Source of the DNA: Pasteurella sp030783905
GTDB lineage: Bacteria > Pseudomonadota > Gammaproteobacteria > Enterobacterales > Pasteurellaceae
Assembly: GCA_051122655.1 (NCBI GenBank)
Contig: CP182107.1
Coordinates: 1,178,001 to 1,242,000, forward strand
DNA length: 64,000 nt
Direction of reading: 5' to 3'
In this document: positions 15,629 to 24,533 of the stretch, piece by piece
Layout: each line of letters begins with the position of its first letter
Numbering within the stretch: the stretch's first letter is position 1
Position numbers and translations under genes: made by a program
The notes under the pieces: model-generated
What the model saw: the letters and a program-made list of their open reading frames with translations, nothing else
Database searches by the model: none
What the model was told of the DNA's origin: nothing

Positions 15629-16411
15629 ATGGGTTTCTTAACAAACAAACGTATTTTAATTGCCGGTGTCGCAAGTAATCGTTCTATTGCTTACGGTATT
15701 GCGCAAGCAATGAAACGTGAAGGCGCTGAGCTCGCTTTCACTTATCAAAATGATAAATTAAAAGGCCGCGTAGAAGAATTTGCGAAAGAATTAGGGTCGA
15801 ATATTGTGATACCTTGTGATGTGGGCACCGATGAAAGCATCGAACAATGCTTTGCTGAATTAGCCAAACACTGGGAAAAATTTGATGGTTTTGTCCACTC
15901 TATTGCCTTTGCACCGGGTGATCAATTAGATGGCGATTATGTGGATGCCGTCAACCGTGAAGGTTTTCGTATTGCGCACGATGTGAGCTCATATAGCTTT
16001 GTTGCGATGGCAAAAGCGGCACGTGGTATGTTAAATCCAAATTCAGCGCTCCTCACCCTTTCTTATTTAGGGGCAGAACGCGCGATTCCTAACTATAACG
16101 TGATGGGTTTAGCCAAAGCGTCATTAGAAGCTAATACGCGTTTTATGGCAGCGGCCTTAGGTAAAGACGGTATCCGCGTAAATGCAATCTCTGCAGGTCC
16201 AATTCGTACACTCGCGGCGTCAGGTATCAAAAACTTCAAAAAAATGTTAGCAAACTTCGAACAAACCGCACCATTACGCCGAACTGTCACCATTGAAGAT
16301 GTGGGTAACTCAGCAGCTTTCTTATGCTCAGATTTGAGTGCAGGAATTACGGGTGAGGTAGTCCATGTTGATGCAGGTTTCAGTATCGTTGCCATGGGCG
16401 AACTCGAATAA
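15629..16411 (+). CDS. fabI: Enoyl-[acyl-carrier-protein] reductase FabI
   Basis: A 260-residue NADH-dependent reductase for the last step of each fatty-acid elongation round, and the target of triclosan-type inhibitors. Tyr146, Tyr156 and Lys163 of the SDR active site fall at the same numbers as in the E. coli enzyme (LSYLGAERAIPNYNVMGLAK). The N-terminal nucleotide fold is the FabI form (GVASNRSIAYGIA). The start at 15629 has AAGG eight bases upstream; a TTG two codons earlier is less likely. It has its own promoter (15564-15592) and terminator (16431-16458), so it is a single-gene unit. Confidence 0.98.
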   Translation: MGFLTNKRILIAGVASNRSIAYGIAQAMKREGAELAFTYQNDKLKGRVEEFAKELGSNIVIPCDVGTDESIEQCFAELAKHWEKFDGFVHSIAFAPGDQLDGDYVDAVNREGFRIAHDVSSYSFVAMAKAARGMLNPNSALLTLSYLGAERAIPNYNVMGLAKASLEANTRFMAAALGKDGIRVNAISAGPIRTLAASGIKNFKKMLANFEQTAPLRRTVTIEDVGNSAAFLCSDLSAGITGEVVHVDAGFSIVAMGELE

Positions 16412-16430
16412 AGTTTACGTGTTATATAAG

Positions 16431-16458
16431 AGCGGACATCTGTCCGCTTTCATTTTTT
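16431..16458 (+). terminator. Rho-independent terminator after fabI
   Basis: AGCGGACA pairs with TGTCCGCT, followed by TTCATTTTTT. It lies in the 60-bp gap before rnb. Confidence 0.8.
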
Positions 16459-16471
16459 ATGGATAGTCTGA

Positions 16472-18448
16472 ATGTTTCAAAATAATCCCCTCCTTTCGCA
16501 ATTAAAACAACAAATCCGAGACAGTAAGCAACAAGTCGAGGGTATCGTAAAAAGCTCAGATAAAGCCTTTGGTTTTCTTGAATGTGATAAAAAAAGTTAC
16601 TTTATTCCGCCCGCTGCCATGAAAAAAGTCATGCATGGAGACAAAATCAAAGCCTTGATTGACGTGGTCGGTGAAAAGGAACAGGCAGAACCCGATGCCC
16701 TAATTGAGCCGATGCTCACACGTTTTATCGCGCGCGTGCGTTTCAATAAAGATAAAAAACTTCAGGTTCTCGTCGATCACCCACAAATTAACCAACCTAT
16801 TGGTGCTGCACAAAACAAATCAGTACAAGAGACATTGCAAGAGGGGGATTGGGTGGTCGCCACCTTAAAAACGCATCCTCTACGTGATGACAGATTCTTT
16901 TTTGCTCAAATTCAGCAATTCATCTGCCGTGCAGAGGATGAATTTGCGCCTTGGTGGGTCACGCTCGCACGTCATCAACAATCACGTTACCCCGTGCAAG
17001 GATTAAGTGCCTATCCAATGCTAGATCAACATGATCGTGAAACCTTAACCGATCTTTATTTTGTCACCATTGATGCGGCCACCACCAAAGATATGGACGA
17101 TGCGCTTTATATCGAGCCAATTCATCAAGATAACCAGCAGGTTGGTTGGCGTTTAGTGGTAGCCATTGCTGATCCAACCGCTTATATCCCCCTTGATTCT
17201 CCTATTGAGGCAGAAGCCAAACAACGCTGTTTCACCAATTATCTACCGGGTTTCAACATTCCAATGCTCCCACCCGAACTGTCTGATGAGCGCTGTTCTT
17301 TAATGCAAGACGAAATCCGTCCTGCATTGGTTTGTTATATCGAAACGGATTTAGCCGGTACGACTAGCAAAATGCCACGTTTTGTGTCCGCTTATGTGCA
17401 ATCAAAAGCCAAATTAGTCTATGACCAAGTGTCCGACTATTTAGAAAAGGTTGCTGATGGGTGGCAACCTGAAAATGCGCAGATCGCACAACAAATTGAA
17501 TGGTTACATCAATTTACCCAAGCACGCATCGACTGGCGTAGGCAGCATTCTTTATTATTTAAAGAAAAACCAGATTATGCCTTTATCTTGGCAGATAATG
17601 GCAAAGTCAACGCGATTGAAGCCAAATATCGTCGTATTGCCAATCAAATGGTGGAAGAGTGTATGATCCTTGCCAATATTTGTGCCGCGCACTATCTCGA
17701 TGAACAGGCAAAATGCGGTATTTTTAATACTCATTCTGGTTTTGATAAGAAATTCCTCGACAATGCCCACCAGTTTTTATTAAACCAGTTAAGCAATGAA
17801 GGTAATCAAACAGCCTTAGCCGAGCGTTATTCTGTAGAAAATTTAGCCACGTTAGACGGTTATTGTCAAATGCGTCATGACATTGAGCCATTAAATAGCG
17901 ACTATCTTGAACTACGTTTACGCCGTTTCTTAACCTTTGCGGAATTTAAAGCGGAAATGGCACCGCACTTTGGTTTAGGTTTATCGGGTTATGCGACATG
18001 GACCTCCCCAATTCGTAAATATTCCGATATGGTCAATCATCGCTTAATCAAAGCCGTATTGACACAACAACCTTGCGAGAAACCGCACGATGAGCTTTTA
18101 GTTCGCTTACAAGAAGCACGTCGTCAAAACCGGTTGGTGGAACGTGATATTGCAGACTGGCTGTATTGTCGTTATCTAGCAACCCAAGTTGAAGAAAAAC
18201 CGATATTCCAAGCAGAAATTCAAGATGTCATGCGAGGTGGGCTACGTGTGCAACTGCTTGCCAATGGTGCCCCCATGTTTATCCCTGCCTCCTTATTGCA
18301 TGATAATAAAGAAGAGATACAAGTCAGTACTGATGCCTTAACCTTATCGATTCAAGGTGAAGTCAAATACAAAATTGGCGATGTGATCCAAGTCCAACTC
18401 TTAGAAGTAAAAGAAGAAACACGCAGTATTATCGGCAAAATCTGTTAA
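16472..18448 (+). CDS. rnb: Exoribonuclease II
   Basis: A 658-residue processive 3'-5' exoribonuclease that degrades unstructured mRNA. Two cold-shock domains (about residues 20-170), the RNB catalytic domain (about 190-520) with the acidic cluster TIDAATTKDMDDALYIE that binds the metals, and a C-terminal S1 domain (about 560-650, DVMRGGLRVQLLANGAPMF). The GYATWTSPIRKYSDMVNHR block is a further RNB hallmark. Length fits RNase II rather than the longer RNase R. Its start is only 14 bp after the fabI terminator, so its promoter is unclear and may lie within fabI. Confidence 0.95.
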   Translation: MFQNNPLLSQLKQQIRDSKQQVEGIVKSSDKAFGFLECDKKSYFIPPAAMKKVMHGDKIKALIDVVGEKEQAEPDALIEPMLTRFIARVRFNKDKKLQVLVDHPQINQPIGAAQNKSVQETLQEGDWVVATLKTHPLRDDRFFFAQIQQFICRAEDEFAPWWVTLARHQQSRYPVQGLSAYPMLDQHDRETLTDLYFVTIDAATTKDMDDALYIEPIHQDNQQVGWRLVVAIADPTAYIPLDSPIEAEAKQRCFTNYLPGFNIPMLPPELSDERCSLMQDEIRPALVCYIETDLAGTTSKMPRFVSAYVQSKAKLVYDQVSDYLEKVADGWQPENAQIAQQIEWLHQFTQARIDWRRQHSLLFKEKPDYAFILADNGKVNAIEAKYRRIANQMVEECMILANICAAHYLDEQAKCGIFNTHSGFDKKFLDNAHQFLLNQLSNEGNQTALAERYSVENLATLDGYCQMRHDIEPLNSDYLELRLRRFLTFAEFKAEMAPHFGLGLSGYATWTSPIRKYSDMVNHRLIKAVLTQQPCEKPHDELLVRLQEARRQNRLVERDIADWLYCRYLATQVEEKPIFQAEIQDVMRGGLRVQLLANGAPMFIPASLLHDNKEEIQVSTDALTLSIQGEVKYKIGDVIQVQLLEVKEETRSIIGKIC

Positions 18449-18453
18449 ACAGC

Positions 18454-18486
18454 AAAAAGGGAAATCAATGATTTCCCTTTTCTTTC
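18454..18486. terminator. Bidirectional terminator between rnb and murA
   Basis: A perfect 13-bp inverted repeat (AAAAGGGAAATCA/TGATTTCCCTTTT) with T-runs on both strands, between two converging genes. Confidence 0.85.
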
Positions 18487-18503
18487 CTGAGTCAGTCTGT
18501 CAG

Positions 18504-19778
18504 TTAACCTTCATCATTCTCTGAAAACCGTTCAATACGCGCACCTAATCCACGTAGTTTTTCTTCAATTCTTTCATAGCCACGATCAATATGATAAATA
18601 CGATCAACAATGGTTTCACCTGTAGCGATACAACCCGCTAGCACTAAACTGATCGACGCCCGTAAATCGGTTGCCATCACTTCTGCACCACTTAAATGAT
18701 CAACACCATGACAAATCGCCGTATTCCCTTCAATTTCCGCTTTTCCTCCCATACGGATAAGTTCAGGAATATGCATAAAACGATTTTCAAAAATAGTTTC
18801 AGTAATGATACTGGTGCCAGAAGCCACCATATTCAATAACGTAAATTGTGCTTGCATATCCGTTGGGAAACCAGGATAAGGCGCGGTACGAATATTCACT
18901 GCTTTCGGGCGGTTACCTAACATATCCAATGTAATGCTATTTTCAGTGATATCTACTTGTGCTCCAGCTTCACGTAATTTATCAATGACCGCATCCAGTG
19001 TCTCTGCTTTGGTATGATGACATTCAATACGTCCACCAGAAATCGCCGCGGCCACCAAGAAAGTCCCCGTTTCAATGCGATCAGGCACAATACGATGTTC
19101 ACAACCGCCTAAGCGCTCAACGCCTTCTACCGTAATGGTATCCGTTCCCGCGCCCACAATTTTCGCCCCCATTTTATTCAAAAAGAGTGCCGTATCGCTA
19201 ATTTCCGGCTCACGTGCGGCGTTCTCAATCACAGTTTTCCCTTTGGCTCGTGTTGCCGCCATCATAATGGATAAGGTCGCACCGACACTCACTTTTTCCA
19301 TCACAATGCGCGTGCCGACTAAACAATGGTCAACATAGGCTTTAACGTAACCATCTTCTAACACGATACTTGCCCCTAGACGCTCTAAACCACTGATATG
19401 CAAATCCACTGGACGTGCACCAATAGAACAGCCACCCGGTAAGGATACTTGACCACGATGAAAACGTGCAACTAATGGTGCTAATGCCCAAATCGAGGCA
19501 CGCATAGTCTTGACCAATTCATAAGGAGCTACAAAATGATCAATTTTTGATGCATCTAAATGCACCGCGCCTTCCGTATCACGCTCCACGAGCACGCCAA
19601 GCTTACGTAAAATTTTTAAGGTCGTGTCAATGTCTTTTAATTCAGGTACATTGGTTAATTTAACGGGTTCTTCCGCTAAAATCGCCGCAAATAAAATGGG
19701 CAATGCCGCATTTTTAGCACCTGAAATATTCACTGAGCCTCTTAAACGTGATTGACCATATACACGAAATTTTTGCAT
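18504..19778 (-). CDS. murA: UDP-N-acetylglucosamine 1-carboxyvinyltransferase MurA
   Basis: A 424-residue enzyme for the first committed step of peptidoglycan synthesis, adding enolpyruvate from PEP to UDP-GlcNAc; the target of fosfomycin. The catalytic Cys is Cys117 in the loop LPGGCSIGARPVD, as in sensitive enzymes (an Asp here would predict resistance). Conserved NISGAKNAALPI at the N-terminus and PYPGFPTDMQAQF are also present. It closes the minus-strand mla operon, 20 bp after ibaG, the same order as in E. coli. Confidence 0.98.
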   Translation of the reverse strand: MQKFRVYGQSRLRGSVNISGAKNAALPILFAAILAEEPVKLTNVPELKDIDTTLKILRKLGVLVERDTEGAVHLDASKIDHFVAPYELVKTMRASIWALAPLVARFHRGQVSLPGGCSIGARPVDLHISGLERLGASIVLEDGYVKAYVDHCLVGTRIVMEKVSVGATLSIMMAATRAKGKTVIENAAREPEISDTALFLNKMGAKIVGAGTDTITVEGVERLGGCEHRIVPDRIETGTFLVAAAISGGRIECHHTKAETLDAVIDKLREAGAQVDITENSITLDMLGNRPKAVNIRTAPYPGFPTDMQAQFTLLNMVASGTSIITETIFENRFMHIPELIRMGGKAEIEGNTAICHGVDHLSGAEVMATDLRASISLVLAGCIATGETIVDRIYHIDRGYERIEEKLRGLGARIERFSENDEG

Positions 19779-19798
19779 AAAAAATCCTATCTTTTCTT

Positions 19799-20056
19799 TC
19801 AGGACGGTTGATTAAGTAAGCGCTCACGCTTCCATTTTTCAACAGTATAGGTTTTGATCGTTAATGCATGAATCGCATTACTTGAAATATGAGCCATTAA
19901 TGGGGCATAAATTAATTGTTGTTGTTTTACTCTTGATAAACCAGCAAACTCATCACTCACAGCAATCACACCATAATGGGCATTTTCACCTTGTACATAC
20001 ACTTCATCTAAGTTTAAAGCATCTTTTAAAATTCGTTCGATTTCTTGCGTTTCCAT
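19799..20056 (-). CDS. ibaG: BolA-family protein IbaG
   Basis: An 85-residue BolA-like protein (E. coli IbaG/YrbA). It has the BolA fold: helix-strand opening (IERILKDALNLDEVYVQGENAHYGVIAVS), the LSRVKQQQLIYAPL helix-turn and a closing HALTIKTYTVEKW strand. Family members bind monothiol glutaredoxins with a shared Fe-S cluster; IbaG has been linked to acid stress in E. coli. The coding region overlaps the end of mlaB by 31 bp, a long overlap that suggests coupled translation. It stands between the mla genes and murA as in other gamma-proteobacteria. Confidence 0.92.
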   Translation of the reverse strand: METQEIERILKDALNLDEVYVQGENAHYGVIAVSDEFAGLSRVKQQQLIYAPLMAHISSNAIHALTIKTYTVEKWKRERLLNQPS

Positions 20057-20415
20057 TCATTATTTCCGTCGGATTGAATAAATGGGGCTATCCAGTCAGA
20101 TAACCCAAATAAATCTGCCAATGTTAACAGTTGGCGTGGTGTATTATGTAGAATAATGCGCGTATCTTGCTGCATTACTTTCTGGCAATGATTGATAAAA
20201 TCACATAATAAAGCAAATCCAGCTGAATCCACTCGCGTGACTTGCGTCAAATCCCAGTATATGGTTTGTCGCGCATTTTTTTCTTCAGGCAAAAAAGAAG
20301 CACGTTGCGACCATAATGGTAACAACGTGTCACGAGATAACTCCCCGACTAATCGGAGCGTTATGTTATCATTATTTCGTTCGCTTGCCCAAGTTAAACT
20401 TTTATCCGTTTTCAT
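20026..20415 (-). CDS. mlaB: STAS-domain protein MlaB
   Basis: A 129-residue cytoplasmic STAS protein that binds and stabilises the MlaF ATPase within the MlaFEDB phospholipid transporter. The STAS core is seen in WDLTQVTRVDSAGFALLCDF, where the Ser of DSAG stands at the position phosphorylated in related anti-sigma antagonists; the E. coli protein has Thr there. It is longer at both ends than the E. coli protein (about 97 residues). Four bases separate it from mlaC, and it overlaps ibaG. Identification rests on fold and position more than on sequence. Confidence 0.88.
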   Translation of the reverse strand: MKTDKSLTWASERNNDNITLRLVGELSRDTLLPLWSQRASFLPEEKNARQTIYWDLTQVTRVDSAGFALLCDFINHCQKVMQQDTRIILHNTPRQLLTLADLFGLSDWIAPFIQSDGNNEWKRKKSNEF

Positions 20416-20419
20416 TCGA

Positions 20420-21058
20420 TTACTTATTTAAGGTGACAGGGGTTTTCGCGGCTTGTGCAACTTGTGCTGTCAGCGCATCTAAACCACTTTTTACAATCGT
20501 TGGCGACCATTCTTTTTCTTTGGTTTCCACCATACTCACGCCTTCTGCACTCATATCAAATACTTGCCATTTACCTGTTTTACTGTTTTTGTACCAGTAA
20601 AAGGTTAAATTAACCGGGGGCTGATTACCTGTTTGAATCACTTTCACACGAATACTCGCGGTTTTCTCTGTGGCTTCTTTTTTCGGTTTCTCAATTTCTA
20701 ATTTTTGATCTGAATACAGCGTAAGCACCTGGGCATAGGTTTGTTCAATATATTGTTCAAACGCGGCAAAAAACTTTTCTCTTTGCTCTGGTGTAGTCGT
20801 TTTGAAATTTTTCCCTAACACTTTAGAACCTGCATATTTCACATGCACGTAAGGCATCAATTCTGCGCGTACAATATGTTTCAAATAATTTGGATCTTGC
20901 TTAATTTTTGCTTGATTTGTGGTGATATTTTTAAATAATTTATCCGATACCTCAACAGTTAAATCATACGGGGTATCAGCAGCAAATACTTGCAGAGAAA
21001 CAAGTGCGGTGGCAATCACCACCATTTTTGCTAGCATTTTTTTCAACATAGTAAACAT
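20420..21058 (-). CDS. mlaC: Periplasmic phospholipid-binding protein MlaC
   Basis: A 212-residue periplasmic lipid carrier that shuttles phospholipids between the outer-membrane MlaA complex and the inner-membrane MlaFEDB complex. A signal peptide (MLKKMLAKMVVIATALVSLQVFA) is followed by the MlaC/Tol-Ttg2 domain with the typical VRAELMPYVHVKYAG and TPEQREKFFAAF blocks. The start at 21058 has GGAG six bases before it; an ATG three codons later is also possible. It follows mlaD by 45 bp. An uptake sequence (21002-21010) falls in the signal-peptide region. Confidence 0.95.
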   Translation of the reverse strand: MFTMLKKMLAKMVVIATALVSLQVFAADTPYDLTVEVSDKLFKNITTNQAKIKQDPNYLKHIVRAELMPYVHVKYAGSKVLGKNFKTTTPEQREKFFAAFEQYIEQTYAQVLTLYSDQKLEIEKPKKEATEKTASIRVKVIQTGNQPPVNLTFYWYKNSKTGKWQVFDMSAEGVSMVETKEKEWSPTIVKSGLDALTAQVAQAAKTPVTLNK

Positions 21059-21103
21059 AACATACTCCTACTCAATTAAATTCCCAAATATTTTATCATC
21101 AAC

Positions 21104-21610
21104 CTATTGTCCCTTTGGCGCTTCCTCATCTGGTGATGCAGTTTTATTACGATCACCATATAAGAACTGCCCCACTAAATCCTCAAGCACCAAAGCAGAT
21201 TTGGTGTCAACGACCTTATCACCGTCTTTCCACATCGCCACTTCACCATCATCAAAACCAATACTTAACGCAATATATTGCTCCCCTAACAAACCGGAGG
21301 TTTTTATAGATAATGAACTGGTTTCAGGAATTTCATTATAACGTTCATCAATCGCGACCGTCACAATAGGTAAATAACTTTTTTCATCTAATGCAATCTC
21401 TGCCACTCGTCCAATGACAACACCGCCTACTTTTAAGGGCGCACGGACTTTTAGTCCACCAATATTGTCAAAAGTTGCATGAATTTTATAAGATTTTGTC
21501 TCGTTAAATCCTTGTATATTCGCTACCTTCAATCCTAAAAAGATAAGTGCAGCCATCCCCAATAATAAAAATAACCCTACCCAAAATTCATAAATTCTTG
21601 TTTGTCGCAT
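21104..21610 (-). CDS. mlaD: MCE-domain protein MlaD
   Basis: A 168-residue inner-membrane protein with one N-terminal membrane helix (FWVGLFLLLGMAALIFLGLKV) and an MCE domain (about residues 38-116, ATFDNIGGLKVRAPLKVGGVVIG) that forms the hexameric lipid channel of the MlaFEDB complex. The start at 21610 is selected for its AAAGGAAAG ribosome site; the frame stays open to 21643, but that would put charged residues before the membrane helix. It sits between mlaE and mlaC as usual. Confidence 0.95.
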   Translation of the reverse strand: MRQTRIYEFWVGLFLLLGMAALIFLGLKVANIQGFNETKSYKIHATFDNIGGLKVRAPLKVGGVVIGRVAEIALDEKSYLPIVTVAIDERYNEIPETSSLSIKTSGLLGEQYIALSIGFDDGEVAMWKDGDKVVDTKSALVLEDLVGQFLYGDRNKTASPDEEAPKGQ

Positions 21611-21647
21611 AAACTTTCCTTTACCTCTCACGCTTTCTAGCACTCAC

Positions 21648-22433
21648 TTATACACTCGCACCAAACATCAGTGCGGTTAATACAAAATCTAATCCCAACA
21701 CCACTAGCGAGGCGTGGACAACTGTTCTGGTGGTTGCTTTACTAATGCCTTCTGAAGTCGGTATACAATCATAACCATTAAATAACGCAATCCATACAAC
21801 AGCGATCGCAAAACAAAGGCTCTTAATAAAGCCATTGAGCAAATCTTTTTCCCAGGTCACTGCATTTTGCATAACCGACCAAAAACTACCAGCATCCACA
21901 CCTTTCCAATCCACCCCAACGAGTGAACCGCCCCAAATACCAATAGCCGTAAAAATAATGGCTAAAATCGGCATCGCAATGACCCCAGCCCAAAAGCGCG
22001 GGGCGATAACACGACGGAGTGGATCCACAGCCATCATTTCTAAACTCGATAACTGTTCTGTGGCTTTCATTAAGCCAATTTCAGCCGTCAGCGCAGAACC
22101 CGCCCGTCCGGCAAAAAGCAATGCCGTCACAACAGGACCTAATTCACGTAATAAGGACAAGGCAACCAGTTGACCTAAACTGGTTTCAGCGGAAAAATCC
22201 ACCAACACGACATACCCTTGTAAGCCCAACACCATACCAATAAACAGGCCTGATAGCATAATAATCAATAAAGATTGCACACCCAGGACATGCAGTTGCT
22301 TAATCAATAATGGTGTATGTTTACGCCATTGTGGTTGACCAATTAAAGCCCCAAACAACATAAAGCCAGCACGTCCAATAGCACGACATGCACTGATTGC
22401 CTGATGACCGAATTCTGAAATAAACGAGATCAT
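21648..22433 (-). CDS. mlaE: Phospholipid ABC transporter permease MlaE
   Basis: A 261-residue MlaE/YrbE permease with about five membrane segments, forming the membrane core of the Mla system that keeps phospholipids out of the outer leaflet of the outer membrane. Family blocks LRELGPVVTALLFAGRAGSALTAE and EQLSSLEMMAVDPLR, written here in part, carry the coupling helix contacting MlaF. Its start overlaps the mlaF stop by 4 bp (ATGA). Length and order match other Mla operons. Confidence 0.96.
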   Translation of the reverse strand: MISFISEFGHQAISACRAIGRAGFMLFGALIGQPQWRKHTPLLIKQLHVLGVQSLLIIMLSGLFIGMVLGLQGYVVLVDFSAETSLGQLVALSLLRELGPVVTALLFAGRAGSALTAEIGLMKATEQLSSLEMMAVDPLRRVIAPRFWAGVIAMPILAIIFTAIGIWGGSLVGVDWKGVDAGSFWSVMQNAVTWEKDLLNGFIKSLCFAIAVVWIALFNGYDCIPTSEGISKATTRTVVHASLVVLGLDFVLTALMFGASV

Positions 22434-23224
22434 TTAAAAAGCGCCTCCACATAGTCCTCTGCTGGGAAATGAAAATGTACCGGCCCATCCGCTTCACCGT
22501 CTAAGAACTGACGGACTTGCGGATCGTGACTTTGTAATAACTGCGCAGATGTGCCTTCTGCAATCACGCGTTTATCAGCAATGATATAGGCATAATCCGC
22601 AATACTCAGGACTTCTTGCACATCATGGGACACCACAATAGAGGTCAAATTGAGTGCTTCATTTAAGCGTTTAATTAAACTTAAAATCACGCCCATACTA
22701 ATCGGGTCTTGCCCAGCAAAAGGCTCATCAAACATGATCAACTCGGGATCAAGTGCAATCGCGCGCGCCAATGCTGCACGTCTTGCCATCCCGCCCGATA
22801 ACTCAGAAGGCATCAACCCAGCCGCACCACGCAAGCCCACAGATTCCAGTTTCATTAATACGATTTTGCGGATCAGACTTTCAGGTAAACGGGTGTGCTC
22901 ACGAATGGGAAATGCCACATTATCAAAGGTAGAAATATCAGTAAAAAGCGCACCGGATTGAAAAAGCATCCCCATTTTCTGACGAACTTGATACAATTCC
23001 GCATTTGATAATTGACAAATATCTTGGCCATCAAACCAGATTTCACCGCTTTCAGGCTGCAATTGTCCGCCAATGAGCTTTAACAAAGTGGTTTTACCAA
23101 TACCAGAGGGGCCCATAATGGCAGTGATTTTCCCTTTCTCAACCTGCAAATTCAGATTATCATAAATCATTCGCTCGCCTCGTTTAAAAGTGAGATGTTT
23201 CACTTCAATTAAGGGATTATTCAT
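22430..23224 (-). CDS. mlaF: Phospholipid ABC transporter ATPase MlaF
   Basis: A 264-residue ABC ATPase driving the Mla lipid transporter. Walker A GPSGIGKTT, Q-loop MLFQSGALF, signature LSGGMARR, Walker B ELIMFDEPF and switch region VVSHD are present; the Ala-Arg-Arg form of the signature is typical of MlaF/TtgA2 proteins. It is the first gene of mlaF-E-D-C-B-ibaG-murA, with a probable promoter at 23267-23295. The C-terminal extension (HFHFPAEDYVEALFK) corresponds to the tail that in E. coli reaches the neighbouring subunit. Confidence 0.96.
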   Translation of the reverse strand: MNNPLIEVKHLTFKRGERMIYDNLNLQVEKGKITAIMGPSGIGKTTLLKLIGGQLQPESGEIWFDGQDICQLSNAELYQVRQKMGMLFQSGALFTDISTFDNVAFPIREHTRLPESLIRKIVLMKLESVGLRGAAGLMPSELSGGMARRAALARAIALDPELIMFDEPFAGQDPISMGVILSLIKRLNEALNLTSIVVSHDVQEVLSIADYAYIIADKRVIAEGTSAQLLQSHDPQVRQFLDGEADGPVHFHFPAEDYVEALFK

Positions 23225-23266
23225 ACGCTGTCTTTCCTAAAGGTAGGCTCTCAAAAACAAAGTGCG

Positions 23267-23295
23267 ATATTCCCCCAATTCTAGCAGAATGTCAA
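23267..23295 (-). promoter_or_regulatory. Promoter candidate for the mla operon
   Basis: On the minus strand: a perfect TTGACA, 17 bp, GAATAT. The -10 is poor, the -35 ideal. It is divergent from the lptC promoter. Confidence 0.45.
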
Positions 23296-23380
23296 ATATT
23301 GCCGAGAGAAAGTTGTGTCATTAGGCTTGAATAAAAACAATATGACTGTGGGATATTTTTCTGAAATCCTAGCGCACCTT

Positions 23381-23409
23381 TATTGGTTTTATAAAAATTA
23401 TGCTATGAT
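23381..23409 (+). promoter_or_regulatory. Promoter candidate for lptC-lptA-lptB-ptsN-rapZ
   Basis: TATTGG, 17 bp, TATGAT, ending 41 bp before lptC. An alternative -35 (TTGGTT) would have 15-bp spacing. No clear sigma-E element was recognised. Confidence 0.5.
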
Positions 23410-23450
23410 TGCCATTTAATAATTCACTTTAATGACTTGAAATAGATTGT

Positions 23451-24029
23451 ATGAATATTCGTTGGAATATAATTTTATCAGTGCTTACGCTAGCTTTGCT
23501 CGCTTGGTTTTATTCGCTCAATCAAAGTGAACCGAGTCTGAATACTCTAATCAAAAAGCCTGACAGTCCCGAATATGTCGGACAAAAAATGAAAACCACG
23601 GTATTTTCACCCACTGGACAAAAACACTATGTGGCGATATCAGATGCTGTTGAACATTTCGCTCTATCAGGTCAAACACACTTCCAAAAACCAGAGGTGT
23701 ATTTATTTGAATTAGAAACAGAAGATCAACTGCCGAACAAAGAAAATTGGAAGGCCAGTGCGAATAAAGCCGTATTAACCAAAGACCATATGCTGTATTT
23801 AGAAGGGAATGTTGTCGTGGAAAGCCTGTTAATCTCTTCTCGTTTACAGCGCGTTGAAACAGAAAGTGCGGTCATCAATTTAACCACACAAGACATTAGC
23901 TCAGAAACCGCTGTGAAAATTTATGGTCAACATTTTCATTCTACGGGGCTGAAACTCACAGGTAATTTACAACAACAAATCGCGACACTAAAAGAGCAGG
24001 TAAACACATACTATGAAATCAATAAATAA
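23451..24029 (+). CDS. lptC: LPS export ABC transporter periplasmic protein LptC
   Basis: A 192-residue bitopic inner-membrane protein: a single N-terminal membrane helix (IILSVLTLALLAWFYSL) and a periplasmic beta-jellyroll that passes LPS from LptBFG to LptA. The opening of the jellyroll (YVGQKMKTTVFSPTGQKHYVAISDAVEHF) resembles LptC of Haemophilus type. It overlaps lptA by 17 bp, so the two are probably translated together. kdsC and kdsD, often upstream in E. coli, are absent here; the mla operon diverges instead. Confidence 0.93.
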   Translation: MNIRWNIILSVLTLALLAWFYSLNQSEPSLNTLIKKPDSPEYVGQKMKTTVFSPTGQKHYVAISDAVEHFALSGQTHFQKPEVYLFELETEDQLPNKENWKASANKAVLTKDHMLYLEGNVVVESLLISSRLQRVETESAVINLTTQDISSETAVKIYGQHFHSTGLKLTGNLQQQIATLKEQVNTYYEINK

Positions 24030-24525
24030 CATTATCATTTTCACCACATTACTCACGGCTGCATTACCTGCTTTTGCACTGAAAAGTGATACAAAGCAAC
24101 CTATTAATGTGGTGTCCAATAATCAATCTTTAGATTTAGACAATAGTGTGGTGACCTTTACGGATAATGTGGTCATCACTCAAGGCTCCATTCTGATTAA
24201 AGCCAGTAAAGTGATTATTACACGTCCACCAGAAAACTCAGGCAAAAAAGACACCATTGAAGCCTTTGGTAACCCCGTCACCTTTTATCAAAAACTTGAT
24301 GATGGCAAACCTGTGGAAGGACATGCCAATCAGGTGCATTATGATCTGACGCAAGAATTTTTAACTTTAAAAGGTCATGCGGAATTAAAACAATTAGACA
24401 GCAAAATCAACAGCGATGTGATTACTTACGATGTCAATAAACAACAGTTAAAAGCAAGTAGTACGAGTGGTTCTCGGGTAAAAACCGTGTTAATTCCCAC
24501 TCAATTGAATGAAAACAAGAAATAA
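24013..24525 (+). CDS. lptA: LPS transport periplasmic protein LptA
   Basis: A 170-residue periplasmic bridge protein that carries LPS from LptC to LptDE across the periplasm. A signal peptide (ending LPAFA) precedes the OstA/LptA jellyroll, recognisable from PINVVSNNQSLDLDNSVVTFTDNV-type strands, the GSILIKASKVIIT strand and the FGNPVTFYQKLDDGKPVEG turn. The reading frame begins inside lptC. lptB follows 8 bp later. Confidence 0.95.
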   Translation: MKSINNIIIFTTLLTAALPAFALKSDTKQPINVVSNNQSLDLDNSVVTFTDNVVITQGSILIKASKVIITRPPENSGKKDTIEAFGNPVTFYQKLDDGKPVEGHANQVHYDLTQEFLTLKGHAELKQLDSKINSDVITYDVNKQQLKASSTSGSRVKTVLIPTQLNENKK

Positions 24526-24533
24526 GGTTTGAT

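Noticed and set aside
18504..19778. Fosfomycin-resistant MurA variant
   Set aside because: The loop Cys is present (Cys117), so no such prediction is justified.
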